This document shows, one piece after another, positions 20,301 to 29,640 of a stretch of DNA of 64,000 nt. Every line of letters begins with the position of its first letter. Position 1 is the first letter of the stretch. The position numbers and the translations under genes were made by a program. The notes under the pieces are model-generated. The model saw nothing but the letters and a program-made list of their open reading frames with translations. It did not search any database and had not been told where the DNA came from. The DNA is taken from contig NZ_JADRCR010000003.1 of the NCBI RefSeq assembly GCF_016649425.1, forward strand, positions 104,503 to 168,502, written 5' to 3'. Origin of the DNA: Limnobaculum allomyrinae. Its GTDB lineage: Bacteria > Pseudomonadota > Gammaproteobacteria > Enterobacterales > Enterobacteriaceae.

Positions 20301-23300
20301 GACCACAAACCGTCCTGACTGATGGTTACTGCCGCTGAGCTAAGACCACGACCATCGGAATCCGTGGTTCCACCCCATTTCTGAGTAATCAGCAAGCTGC
20401 CTTCACCGTCAGTTACACCGACGCTGGTAGCGGCTCCCATACTGGAGTGGTTACCGGCTTCATCCCACACCATAAACGCCAGGTTATGTGCACCCGCTGG
20501 CAGTTTAGTCGTCATGCTCCAGGAACCATCTGCATTCGCTTTCGCAAAGCCCAGCACCTGATCCAGACCTTCCTGATAGCTACCGTTACGGTTCTCATCG
20601 CTAACCAGTGCAACAATAGTACCGGCTTCTACCGTGCCATAATGGCTGCTGTCAAAGGTAAAGGCATCTTTAGTACTGACGTGTTTAGCAATATCCGGAG
20701 CTGCTGTAATCATGTCCGGTACTGTCAGATCGATGGAGACTTTATAATTCTCGGCAAACTTAGTATTTCTGCCCAGGTTACCTGCATTATCAATGACCTG
20801 AAGCCTAAAATTATACGTGGTGTCTGCTGAAACCTCAGGCAACGCGTAGCTCCAGTTATTACCGCTCAGCGTGAGTGTCTTCCAGGTCGCGCCATCATCC
20901 AGCGAGATCTGTAGTTTTTCACCGGTTAACAGCGCTGCACTCAGGGTACCGGTTACCGTTACATTACGGTCACGGGTAACCATATCCGTGTTAGTGAGTG
21001 TTGCACTGTGGCTGAACAGATCACCCGCCACCAGACCATGGCTGGTATCGGTAGTGATTTTCGCGGTCGTACTCAGGCCATTCATATCACGACTTTCTGT
21101 GATAATGCTCAGAGAATGGCTGTCGGTGCTACCCACATTACCGGCGGTATCCACCACGCGAGCTTTGATGGTGTAATCCCCATCAGCCAGCACTTTACTC
21201 TGTAGGTCAACAGTCCAGCCGCTATCGGTCAGCGTTGTTGCCTTAGTCCAGGTTTTGCCGCTATCCAGCGTAATTTCTACTGTCTCATCAGATTTCAGTG
21301 CTTTATCCAGCGTACCGCTAATCAACAACGTATTATCGTTGGTGATAAAGTCAGTACTGGAGCTACCGCGATCTTCAGTGATCGCAGTAATAGTAACTTT
21401 GGCGTCTGATATAAAGGTGTCTAAGGTAATGGTGTACGGCGCACAAGGTTCCGTTGAATTACCTACCGGATCGGTTTCTACCGCCGTGAACTTGTTTTCG
21501 CCCTGAGCCAATGCTGCTGCTGGTCGCAGGCTCCACTTGCCATTGGCATCAACAATAGTGCTACCAATCACATGTTTACCAGTACTGTCTGTGGTGTACA
21601 CCGTAATGATGTCATCTTTAGTACCGGTACCACTGATGGTTGGACGACTATCGTCAGTCACACCACCTGATTTGATATTCCCCGTAATAATACCGACCTG
21701 ATCGTCTACACCCGTAATAGCCAGTTTGCTTGGGTCTGGTGCGGTATAGTCGGTAATCAGCACAAAGTTGGCTGATGGCACACTGAGATTACCCGCTTTA
21801 TCGGTGGCAGTAACATGGAACTCGTGTTTACCTTCAGAAATGGCTGTCGTTGGCGTATAAGTCCATTTACCGTCTGCTGTCGCAGTCACTGAACCTAACG
21901 TTACACTGCCGTCATATACTGTAGCCAGACTGTTTGCTTCAGCTTTACCCACCAGCGTTGGCGTAGAGTCATCGGTCATCGCGCCGCTGACCAGATCGCC
22001 CTGGATGGTGCCCACGTCATCAATAGCTTTATCAATAGTCGGTTGAGTCGGTGCTAACGTATCAATGGTAAACACAAACGGCGAAGTTTTCGGGCTGGTA
22101 TTACCTGTTTTATCCGTCGCCGTGGCCGTAATGCTGTGTTCACCCGATCCCATATCGGCAACGGGTGTAAAACTCCATTTACCATTGCTGTCTACTGTGG
22201 TGCTACCTACCATCGCTGCGCCATCGTAAACGTTGATGATGCTGCCTTCTTTACCCTTACCGGTAATTTCCGGACGGGTATCGTCGGTTACGCCATTTTG
22301 CGCGATATTACCAGTGATGGTGCCCACATCATCAATCAGGGCAATAATAGAAACGGTCACCTTAGAAGAGTCTATCACCAGGTTAAAGGCAACTGCCTCA
22401 CCTTGATTACCTGCTTTATCGGTTACCGTGATAGTGAACGGGTGTGAACCATCCGGTAGAGAGGTGCTCGGTGTGAAACTCCAGTCGCCGCTGGCATTCG
22501 CCATTGTCGAACCTATCATCGTACCATTGTCATAGATGATAACCTTACCGTTGGCCTCTGCCTTACCACTGAAGGTTGGCGTAGAATCATCGGTAATATC
22601 CCCGCTCTTCAGAGGACCAGTAACGGCTCCGACATCATCGATAACCACCAGATTACTCACCTTACCCGGAGCGGTAGTATCCACGATAATATCGAAAATA
22701 CCCGTTGCCGGGCCGGTCTGCCCGATAGCATCCGTTGCCGTAGCTGTCAGGTTATGGACACCGTCGATTAATGCATTGGCCGGTGTGAAATGCCACTCGC
22801 CTTTACTGTCTGTTACTACCGAGCCTAACAGTTTGACATCATCATAAATCTTAATGATGTGGCCTTTATCGGCAGTACCGCTGATGGTCGGTTTGCTGTC
22901 ATCCGTCACGCCACCTTTTTGTACCGTACCAGTAATGGTGCCTACATCATCCACCACGCTGACAATCACCGGAGCGCCAGGCCCCTTGGTTATCAGGGTG
23001 ACGTTATATTCTGCACTCGGAACGGTGCTATTACCTACCGGATCCGATTCCACCGCAGTCAGTTCGTTTAGGCCACCCAATAGCGGAGAGGTCGGTTGCA
23101 TTGACCACTTACCGTTGGTATCAACAATCGTTGAACCAATAACATGGTTGCCGGTACTGTCTTTACTGTAGACCGTGATCAGATCGCCTTTAGTACCCGT
23201 ACCACTAATGGTTGGACGATTGTCATCGGTTTCACCACCTGACACCACATTACCGGTGATACCCCCTACTTGATCGTCAACACCGGTGATCGCCAGCTTT

Positions 23301-26300
23301 TTGATATCCGGTGGAGTATAGTCGGTGGTTAGTACGAAATCGGCTGATGGTAAGCTGACATTACCCGCTTTATCGGTAGCAGTAACATGGAACTCATGCT
23401 TACCTTCCGAAATGCCTGTTGTCGGCGTATAGGACCATTTACCGTCTGCCGCAGCAGTAACGGAGCCCAACGGTACATTGCCGTCATACACCTTCACCAG
23501 ACTACCCGCTTCGGCTTTACCAATCAGGGTTGGCGTAGGGTCATCGGTCATCGCGCCATTCATCAGGTCACCCTGAATGGTGCCTACATCATCCACTGCC
23601 TTATCAATCGTTGGCTGATTCGGTGCCGCCGTGTCAATGTTAAATACAAACGCTGAGGTTGGTTTTGTAGTGTTACCCACCAAATCGGTTGCTGTGACCG
23701 TGATGCTGTGACCACCCTGCCCCAAATCCGCAGTCGGAGTAAAGCTCCATTTACCGTTGCTATCGACCGTAGTGCTACCCAGTAACGTACTGCCGTCGTA
23801 TACCTTAACGATGCTATTTTCTTTACCCTTACCGGTAATTTCCGGGCGGGTATCGTCAGTGACGCCGTTTTGGGCAATATTGCCGGTGATATCACCCACG
23901 TCGTCAATCAGCGCCGTGATGGATACGGTTACCGTAGAGGTGTCTATTATCAGTTTAAAGGCCGTTGACTCGCCTTCATTACCTGCTTTATCCGTTACCG
24001 TGATAGTGAACGGATGTGTGCCGTCTGATAATGCGGTTGATGGCGTAAAGCTCCAGTTACCACTGGCATTAGCGGTAGTGTTACCAATAGCCACACCATT
24101 GTCATAAATAGTGACCTTACCATTGGCTTCCGCTTTGCCACTGAAAGTTGGCATGCTGTCATCAGTAATGTCCCCACTTTTCAGAGGGCCGGTGACCGCA
24201 CCAACATCGTCGATAACCACCAGATTTTCTACTTTAGCGGGCGCTGTCGTATCCACAATAATATCGAAGATACCGGTTGATGGGCTGGTTTGACCGATTG
24301 CATCCGTTGAAGTCGCTGTCAGATTATGAATACCGTCTGTCAATGCCTTAGCTGGTGTAAAGTGCCACTCACCTTTGCTGTCTGTTACCACCGATCCTAG
24401 CAGTTTAACGTCGTCATAAATCTTAATGACACTATTCTTATCTGCAGTACCGTTGATAGTTGGTTTATTATCATCCGTTACTCCGCCCTTTTGCACCTCA
24501 CCGATAATGGTACCGACATCATCAAGGATATTGATAATGACAGCGGTCGCAGGCCCTTTGGTAACCAGAGTAATAGTATAAGAGGTGCTTGGACTGGTAG
24601 CATTGCCTACCGGATCCGTTTCCACCGCCGTCAGCTCATTTAAGCCGCCCAGTAATGGAGATATCGGTTGTAATGACCATCTGTCATTGGCTCCTACCGT
24701 TGCTGAACCAATCACATGGTTACCGGTGCTGTCTTTGCTGTAGACCGTAATCAGATCGCCTTTGGTGCCGGTACCACTAATAGTCGGACGACTGTCATCG
24801 GTGAGCCCGCCTGATGCGACGTTACCCGTCAGTCCGCCCACTTGATCGTCTACTCCGGTAATCGCCAACTTGCTGGGATCCGGTGCAGTAAAATCCATCG
24901 TCAAAATAAAATCAGTCGATTTATCGCTAACGTTGCCGGCTTTATCCGTTGCCGTCACATGGAACTTGTGTTCCCCTTCCGATAAACCGGATACTGGTGT
25001 GAAGCTCCATTCACCGGTGGTAGCGTTTGCCGTAACCGAGCCCAGGAAGGCCTCACCGTCATACACCTTCACGATACTGCCTTTCTCGGCTTTACCCATC
25101 AGCGTTGGTGTTGGATCATCAGTCCAGCCGTGGTTATTCAGCGTGCCCTGAATAGTACCCACATCATCAATCGCGGAATCAATGGTTGGCACAGATGGTT
25201 TCACCGAATCAATTTCAAACACAAACGGCGAAGTTTTCGGGCTGGTATTGCCCGTTTTATCGGTGGCCGTAGCCGTAATACTGTGACTACCCTGTCCCAG
25301 ATCTGAGGATGGTGTAAAACTCCAACTGCCATCGGCTTTCACCGAAGTAGAACCCAGCAGGTTTTCACCGTCATACACTTTGATGACGCTGCCAGTTTTA
25401 CCTTCACCGATCACTTCCGGACGCGTATCGTCGGTCACTCCGGTATTTGGCGTAATCGGGCCGGTAATATCACCTACGTCATCCAATAGTTTGACAATTT
25501 TCACCGTCACTTTAGAGGTATCAATAGTCAGATTAAACTTGTCTGTCGCTGCCCCCGTGTTACCCGCTTTGTCGGTCACTTTAATGGTAAAGGTATAATC
25601 ACCATCAGCCAGTGCGGTACTTGGGGTAAATGTCCAGTCACCGTTGCTATTGGCATCGGTTTTACCCACCACCGTATTACCGCTGTAGATGGTAACAGTA
25701 CCGTTGGCTTCTGCCTTACCGGTAAAGGTTGGTGTACTGTCATCGGTGGTATCACCGCTGGTGAGGGCACCTGTCCAGTCACCTTCATTATCGATAACCA
25801 CCAGATCGGTAGCTTTACCTGGTGCGATGGTATCTACGGTGAAATCAAAAGGACCGGTCTTTTCACTGGTTCTGCCGATAGTGTCAGTAACGCTGGCGCG
25901 AATTTCATATTTACCATCCGCCAAAGCTGGTGATGGTGTGAAAGTCCACTGACTGTCAGCACCGACTTTTGCCGAGCCGATCGCCACATCTTTGTTGTAA
26001 ATAGTAACGATACCGTTGGCTACCGCGGAACCAATAATGGTTGGCGTATTGTCATCAGTGACATCGTATTTTTGCAGAGCAACAATCAGACCATCAACAT
26101 TGTTGACGTTATCTTCCACTCGCTCGATTACTGGTGGTTCTGGTGGCAGGGTATTAATTAAAATACGGTATTCTGCGCTTGGACCAGCCTGATTACCCAC
26201 AGGATCAACTTCGATAGCGGTAAAATCATTCTTGCCCGGGAGTAATGGCGATACTGGTTTCAGATGCCACTTACCGTTAGCATCTACCGTAGCGCGGCCA

Positions 26301-27574
26301 ATCTCATGTTTACCTGAACTGTCGGTAGTGAACACAATAACCGTATCGCCTTTAGTGCCGGTACCATTGATGGTTGGACGCGTATCATCGGTAGTTTCTC
26401 CTGGCAGTACGTTACCCGTTTTTAACCCTACCTGATCGTCTACATCGGTAATAGCCAGTTTGCTAATATCCGGAGCTGTGTAGTCGGTGGTCAAAATGAA
26501 GTCGGCTGACGGCTTACTGGTATTACCTGCTGCATCAGTAGCACTAACATGGAACTTGTGCGCACCTTCAGAAATCGGTGTTGCTGGCGTAAAGTGCCAT
26601 TCTCCGGTTACCCCATTAGCCACCGTGGAACCTAACAGAATGCTGCCGTCATACACTTTCACAATACTACCGTTTTCAGCCTTGCCTACCAGGGTTGGCG
26701 TTGGGTCATCGGTCATATCGCCGCTAAACAATGTGCCTTGTATTGCACCCACATCATCTTGTGCTGATTCAATGGTTGGAATAGCCGGTGCGGTAATATC
26801 TATTGAGAATTCAAACGCTGATGTTGGCAGGCTGATATTGCCCACTTTGTCAGTAGCAATCGCTGTAATACTGTGTGGGCCTTCGCTTAAATCAGAAGCA
26901 GGGGTAAAGCTCCAGCTTCCATCAGATTTAACCGTTGTTGACCCCAGCAGCGTACTGCCTTTGTCATAAACCTTGATTACGCTACCTGATTTACCTTCAC
27001 CAAGGATGTCGGGACGGGTATCGTCGGTCACGCCAGCAGGCGTAATATTGCCCGTGATGGTACCTACGTTATCGACCAGTTTGGTGATACTCACCGCCAC
27101 AGCGCTGGAATCAATGGTGATGTGCACATCCGGACTTGCTGCGCTGGTATTACCTGCCGCATCCGTCACTGTAGTACTGAAGGTATAATCGCCATCGGTT
27201 AATGATTCATTTGGCGTAAACGACCACTTACCGTCGGCATCTGCTGTGGTTGAGCCAATGACATTGCCATTATCATAAATGGTGATGGTGCTATTCGCTT
27301 CGGCCTGGCCTTCAAAGGTTGGCGTATTATCATCCGTGGTATCACCGCTAATCAGTGCCCCGGTGTGATCACCTACGTTGTCTTTGATAACCAGAGGGTC
27401 TACTGCATTTGGTGCCTTGGTATCCACTTCAAAGTTGAAGGCACCCGTTGGTTGACTGATTTCACCCGACGGGCTGGTAGCCGTGGCGGTGATATTGTGT
27501 TTACCATCAACCAGAACCGTAGCTGGAGTAAATATCCATACGCCATAACTGTCCGCAACCACAGACCCTAGCAA
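17399..27574 (-). CDS. C-terminal fragment of the broken adhesin: Ig repeats, FG-GAP, RTX, secretion module
   Basis: This is an open stretch of 3,391 codons. Its apparent start is only a TTG inside an Ig-like domain (YDGLSLLGS continues across it), so it is not a genuine gene start. About 22 Ig-like domains are followed by two degenerate ones. A region of about 540 residues (about 20430 down to 18800) then has repeated Asp-rich loops of FG-GAP/VCBS type (DINRDGYTD, DREGDGYLD, DIDNNGTVD, DFNGDGWLD, DWNHDGKMD, DYDWDGSMD). RTX-type nonapeptides follow (GTGYNDTFFGSGGNDT, GRGGNDTFYL, GGLGNDTFIHIG, GGAGNDIIKL). The final ~130 residues are the conserved secretion module. If translation restarted inside the piece, the product could still be exported, because T1SS signals are C-terminal. 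I see no good internal start site. Confidence 0.7.
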   Translation of the reverse strand: MLGSVVADSYGVWIFTPATVLVDGKHNITATATSPSGEISQPTGAFNFEVDTKAPNAVDPLVIKDNVGDHTGALISGDTTDDNTPTFEGQAEANSTITIYDNGNVIGSTTADADGKWSFTPNESLTDGDYTFSTTVTDAAGNTSAASPDVHITIDSSAVAVSITKLVDNVGTITGNITPAGVTDDTRPDILGEGKSGSVIKVYDKGSTLLGSTTVKSDGSWSFTPASDLSEGPHSITAIATDKVGNISLPTSAFEFSIDITAPAIPTIESAQDDVGAIQGTLFSGDMTDDPTPTLVGKAENGSIVKVYDGSILLGSTVANGVTGEWHFTPATPISEGAHKFHVSATDAAGNTSKPSADFILTTDYTAPDISKLAITDVDDQVGLKTGNVLPGETTDDTRPTINGTGTKGDTVIVFTTDSSGKHEIGRATVDANGKWHLKPVSPLLPGKNDFTAIEVDPVGNQAGPSAEYRILINTLPPEPPVIERVEDNVNNVDGLIVALQKYDVTDDNTPTIIGSAVANGIVTIYNKDVAIGSAKVGADSQWTFTPSPALADGKYEIRASVTDTIGRTSEKTGPFDFTVDTIAPGKATDLVVIDNEGDWTGALTSGDTTDDSTPTFTGKAEANGTVTIYSGNTVVGKTDANSNGDWTFTPSTALADGDYTFTIKVTDKAGNTGAATDKFNLTIDTSKVTVKIVKLLDDVGDITGPITPNTGVTDDTRPEVIGEGKTGSVIKVYDGENLLGSTSVKADGSWSFTPSSDLGQGSHSITATATDKTGNTSPKTSPFVFEIDSVKPSVPTIDSAIDDVGTIQGTLNNHGWTDDPTPTLMGKAEKGSIVKVYDGEAFLGSVTANATTGEWSFTPVSGLSEGEHKFHVTATDKAGNVSDKSTDFILTMDFTAPDPSKLAITGVDDQVGGLTGNVASGGLTDDSRPTISGTGTKGDLITVYSKDSTGNHVIGSATVGANDRWSLQPISPLLGGLNELTAVETDPVGNATSPSTSYTITLVTKGPATAVIINILDDVGTIIGEVQKGGVTDDNKPTINGTADKNSVIKIYDDVKLLGSVVTDSKGEWHFTPAKALTDGIHNLTATSTDAIGQTSPSTGIFDIIVDTTAPAKVENLVVIDDVGAVTGPLKSGDITDDSMPTFSGKAEANGKVTIYDNGVAIGNTTANASGNWSFTPSTALSDGTHPFTITVTDKAGNEGESTAFKLIIDTSTVTVSITALIDDVGDITGNIAQNGVTDDTRPEITGKGKENSIVKVYDGSTLLGSTTVDSNGKWSFTPTADLGQGGHSITVTATDLVGNTTKPTSAFVFNIDTAAPNQPTIDKAVDDVGTIQGDLMNGAMTDDPTPTLIGKAEAGSLVKVYDGNVPLGSVTAAADGKWSYTPTTGISEGKHEFHVTATDKAGNVSLPSADFVLTTDYTPPDIKKLAITGVDDQVGGITGNVVSGGETDDNRPTISGTGTKGDLITVYSKDSTGNHVIGSTIVDTNGKWSMQPTSPLLGGLNELTAVESDPVGNSTVPSAEYNVTLITKGPGAPVIVSVVDDVGTITGTVQKGGVTDDSKPTISGTADKGHIIKIYDDVKLLGSVVTDSKGEWHFTPANALIDGVHNLTATATDAIGQTGPATGIFDIIVDTTAPGKVSNLVVIDDVGAVTGPLKSGDITDDSTPTFSGKAEANGKVIIYDNGTMIGSTMANASGDWSFTPSTSLPDGSHPFTITVTDKAGNQGEAVAFNLVIDSSKVTVSIIALIDDVGTITGNIAQNGVTDDTRPEITGKGKEGSIINVYDGAAMVGSTTVDSNGKWSFTPVADMGSGEHSITATATDKTGNTSPKTSPFVFTIDTLAPTQPTIDKAIDDVGTIQGDLVSGAMTDDSTPTLVGKAEANSLATVYDGSVTLGSVTATADGKWTYTPTTAISEGKHEFHVTATDKAGNLSVPSANFVLITDYTAPDPSKLAITGVDDQVGIITGNIKSGGVTDDSRPTISGTGTKDDIITVYTTDSTGKHVIGSTIVDANGKWSLRPAAALAQGENKFTAVETDPVGNSTEPCAPYTITLDTFISDAKVTITAITEDRGSSSTDFITNDNTLLISGTLDKALKSDETVEITLDSGKTWTKATTLTDSGWTVDLQSKVLADGDYTIKARVVDTAGNVGSTDSHSLSIITESRDMNGLSTTAKITTDTSHGLVAGDLFSHSATLTNTDMVTRDRNVTVTGTLSAALLTGEKLQISLDDGATWKTLTLSGNNWSYALPEVSADTTYNFRLQVIDNAGNLGRNTKFAENYKVSIDLTVPDMITAAPDIAKHVSTKDAFTFDSSHYGTVEAGTIVALVSDENRNGSYQEGLDQVLGFAKANADGSWSMTTKLPAGAHNLAFMVWDEAGNHSSMGAATSVGVTDGEGSLLITQKWGGTTDSDGRGLSSAAVTISQDGLWSFFQSVRGTSGTTTANAGRVYTATDRENYESTYLAQPSTSNGAGYDIDSNTYSRYVNSAVFADINRDGYTDVMSQVSSYQNAGRTAYWMQNADGTFSPKAVDQGTLNHLGGVIAYDREGDGYLDFVLADSEADSISFLKNDKGVLSYEKVSGFDNGHPGGAIPAALSIMHEVGAVDIDNNGTVDITAHIDYNGVGNFVGNTSRGLGILYNQLTNNGSGKTNFSSVGYYANVFTNDGHEDYGNLSISMTYADFNGDGWLDLFLSRGSKAGANSDESRIYLNDGTGRLIAQDSQALWFGDNLAGGTSLAVDWNHDGKMDIIEIPRSGVNGSPTLYTNLGTDVWNGGGVSLTGSTKFDNITGAVALDYDWDGSMDIVLYRSGSDAGVVSSTDSAPTLLVKNTNIAADGTSLQIRIVDGFGINTYYSNTVKLYDSKGACVATQLINPQASGSSNSMGLVSFFGLDPNEVYSVQLLRITNGVTDHVGAVPLIGGLANNTVNANWGGLTTSKSHDAYVLTAESLDANNNTVGTAGIIGTGYNDTFFGSGGNDTYTGGGGWNLIVSGQQVWSETAGLDIVDYSRSASAITANLATGVATGWGTDKLVSIEGLIGSAQGDTFTDNAANNLFEGRGGNDTFYLTNGGNDVLMYKVLTGKSGDGRGGNGHDTVYGFTVGNLLTNNNADLIDLGDVLNYSGSYSCFMDEGKMTLDFASQGILNYLKVEQLNGDTIISIDRDGKGGAYGFEELLTLKGVSTDLVTLLSNNQIEVGDDTLSSASSSTHSLLSTTQQSLLSISQMYTAGDDILFGTDKADILMGGLGNDTFIHIGTGDQVMGGAGNDIIKLASTDFAYISGDEGIDTLILEGKNELLDLSALKDKLESIEIFDMGDSSNTMKVSLDDVLRLGSEELAIHRGDKAIIVNGEEGSTLKLENGDSQWAISQSAYQYQGNTYNVWTMGVSGVEVLVENSVNPIIM

Positions 27575-29640
27575 TGAGAGGCCATCGTATACGTGGATGG
27601 TGTAACCAGCTTCAGCCGTACCAACGATGGTTGGCTGGTTATCATCCGTGATATCGCCTTTTCCAGCGGCCCGGTAATTGGGCCAACATCATCCAGTATG
27701 TTAACGATCACCGGAACCGGCAGCTTATTAACATCCAGTATGATGCTGTAAGGTGCACTGAGATCGGTGGAATTACCCACCGGATCCATTTCCATCGCGG
27801 TAAACTGGTTATAACCTGGTAATAATGGCGAGGTTGGCACCAGATTCCATTTACCATTAGCATCCACGGTTGTACTGCCAATTTCATGATGGCCGGATGC
27901 ATCTTTTGTGTACACTATAACGGTATCACCAGCAGTACCGGTACCGCTGATAGTTGGACGAGTGTCATCAGTCAATCCACCATTGGCGATATTGCCGGTG
28001 ATATCGCCTTCCCTATCGTCCACACCCGTAATCACCAGTTTGCTGATATCTGGCGCGGTGTAATCGGTGATCAGTATAAAGTCTGCTGATGGCTTACTAA
28101 TATTGCCTGCTGCGTCAGTCGAGATGGCATGGAACTTATGTTCACCTTCTGAAATTGGCGTAGACGGAGTGAGGCTCCACTCTCCGGTTACGCTATCTGC
28201 CACCACCGAACCTAACAGAATGATGCCGTCATATACGGTAACGATATTGCCTTTTTCTGCTTTACCAATCAGGGTTGGGGTAGAATCATCCGTCATGCTA
28301 CCGCTGCTTAACTCACCCTGTATTGAACCGACATCGTCTTTTACCAATTGAATAACCGGCATTGTCGGTGCTGAAATATCTATCGTGAATTCAAATGCTG
28401 ATGTTGGGCTACTGAGATTGCCAGTCAGATCGGTGGCTGTTGCGGTAATACTATGTTTACCTTCGCTTAAATCTTTAGTCGGAGTAAGACTTCAGGTACC
28501 ATCGGCTTTAACCGTTGTTGTACCTATCAATGTCTTATCATCATAAACCTTAATCAGGTTCCCAACTTTGCCCTGACCGATGATTTCCGGACGTACATCA
28601 TCCGTGGTGCCGTGCGGCTTAATGCTGCCAGTGATGGTACCAACATCATCGATTAAGGTAGTAATACTGACCAGAACCTTGCTGGTATCAATAATAATCG
28701 ATATTTCCGGCCCATCTGTATTGGTGTTACCGGCTTCATCTCTTACCGTAACGGTAATTTCGTGCTCACCATCAGCCAGAGGGACATCCGGAACAAATAT
28801 CCAGTTTCCTTCCGTATCGGCCGTTGCTTCACCAATCTTCTCGCCGTTATCATAAATAACAACGGTATTGCCCGGTTCAGTATTACCGCTAATGGCCGGA
28901 GTATTGTTATCCGTAGTATCGCCATCATTTAATGGGCCCTGCTCCTGACCGGTATTATCAGTGATGATCAAACCTTCTGGTGCAGTAGGTACCTTGGTAT
29001 CCACTTCAAAATTAAACACACCGGTATGTTCACTAACTTCACCCTCAGGGCTGGTCGCAGTAGCCATGATATTGTGCTTACCATCAGCCAGCGCTTTTTC
29101 TGGCATTAGACGCCAGACACCTTTGCTATCCGTGATCGTAGTACCCAGCAGAGATGCGCCATCGTAAACATGGACGATATAACCAACTCTGGCCGTACCA
29201 ATGATAGTTGGCTGGTTATCGTCGGTAATCGCACCTTTTTGCAATACTCCGGTAATTGGCCCCACCTTGTCCACGATGTTAACGATTACCGGTTCGACTG
29301 GCTTAACAATGTCCAGATTAACGCTGTAGGGATCGCTTGGCGTGGTGGCATTACCTACCGGGTCGCTTTCTATCGCAGTAAACTGGTTATTACCCGGCAG
29401 CAATGGCGTTGCCGGTTGCAGACTCCACTTGCCATCGGCATCAACCAGAGTTTTACCAATCTCATGATTACCGGTGGCATCTTTTACATACACCACAATG
29501 GTATCGCCAGCAGTACCGGTACCGCTGATGATTGGACGGGCATCATCAGTCATGCCATTGTTGATAACATTACCCGTGGTGGCGCCTTCCTGATCTTCCA
29601 CGCCAGTAATTGCCAGCTTGCTACGGTCTGGTGGGGTGTA
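21760..29640 (-). repeat. Five copies of a ~1,575-bp five-domain cassette
   Basis: Domains with the marker K-L-x-ITGVDDQ-x-G recur near 29635, 28060, 26485, 24895, 23320 and 21755, about 1,575 bases apart. Between successive markers, four other Ig-like types follow in the same order. The nonsense and frameshift lesions both fall inside this array. It matches the cassette of the gene at 46241-64000. Confidence 0.75.
27568..28362 (-). pseudogene. Middle fragment of the broken adhesin
   Basis: The 264-codon open stretch is the continuation, in the same frame, of the N-terminal piece beyond its premature TGA. Its apparent ATG at 28362 is an ordinary Met in TMPVIQLVKDD within a domain boundary. 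The last ~28 residues after TGPLEK are out of frame: they no longer match the Ig consensus, whereas the neighbouring frame does (GDITDDNQPTIVGTAEAGY). This places the single-base loss at the A4 tract (plus-strand T run 27659-27662). Confidence 0.8.
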
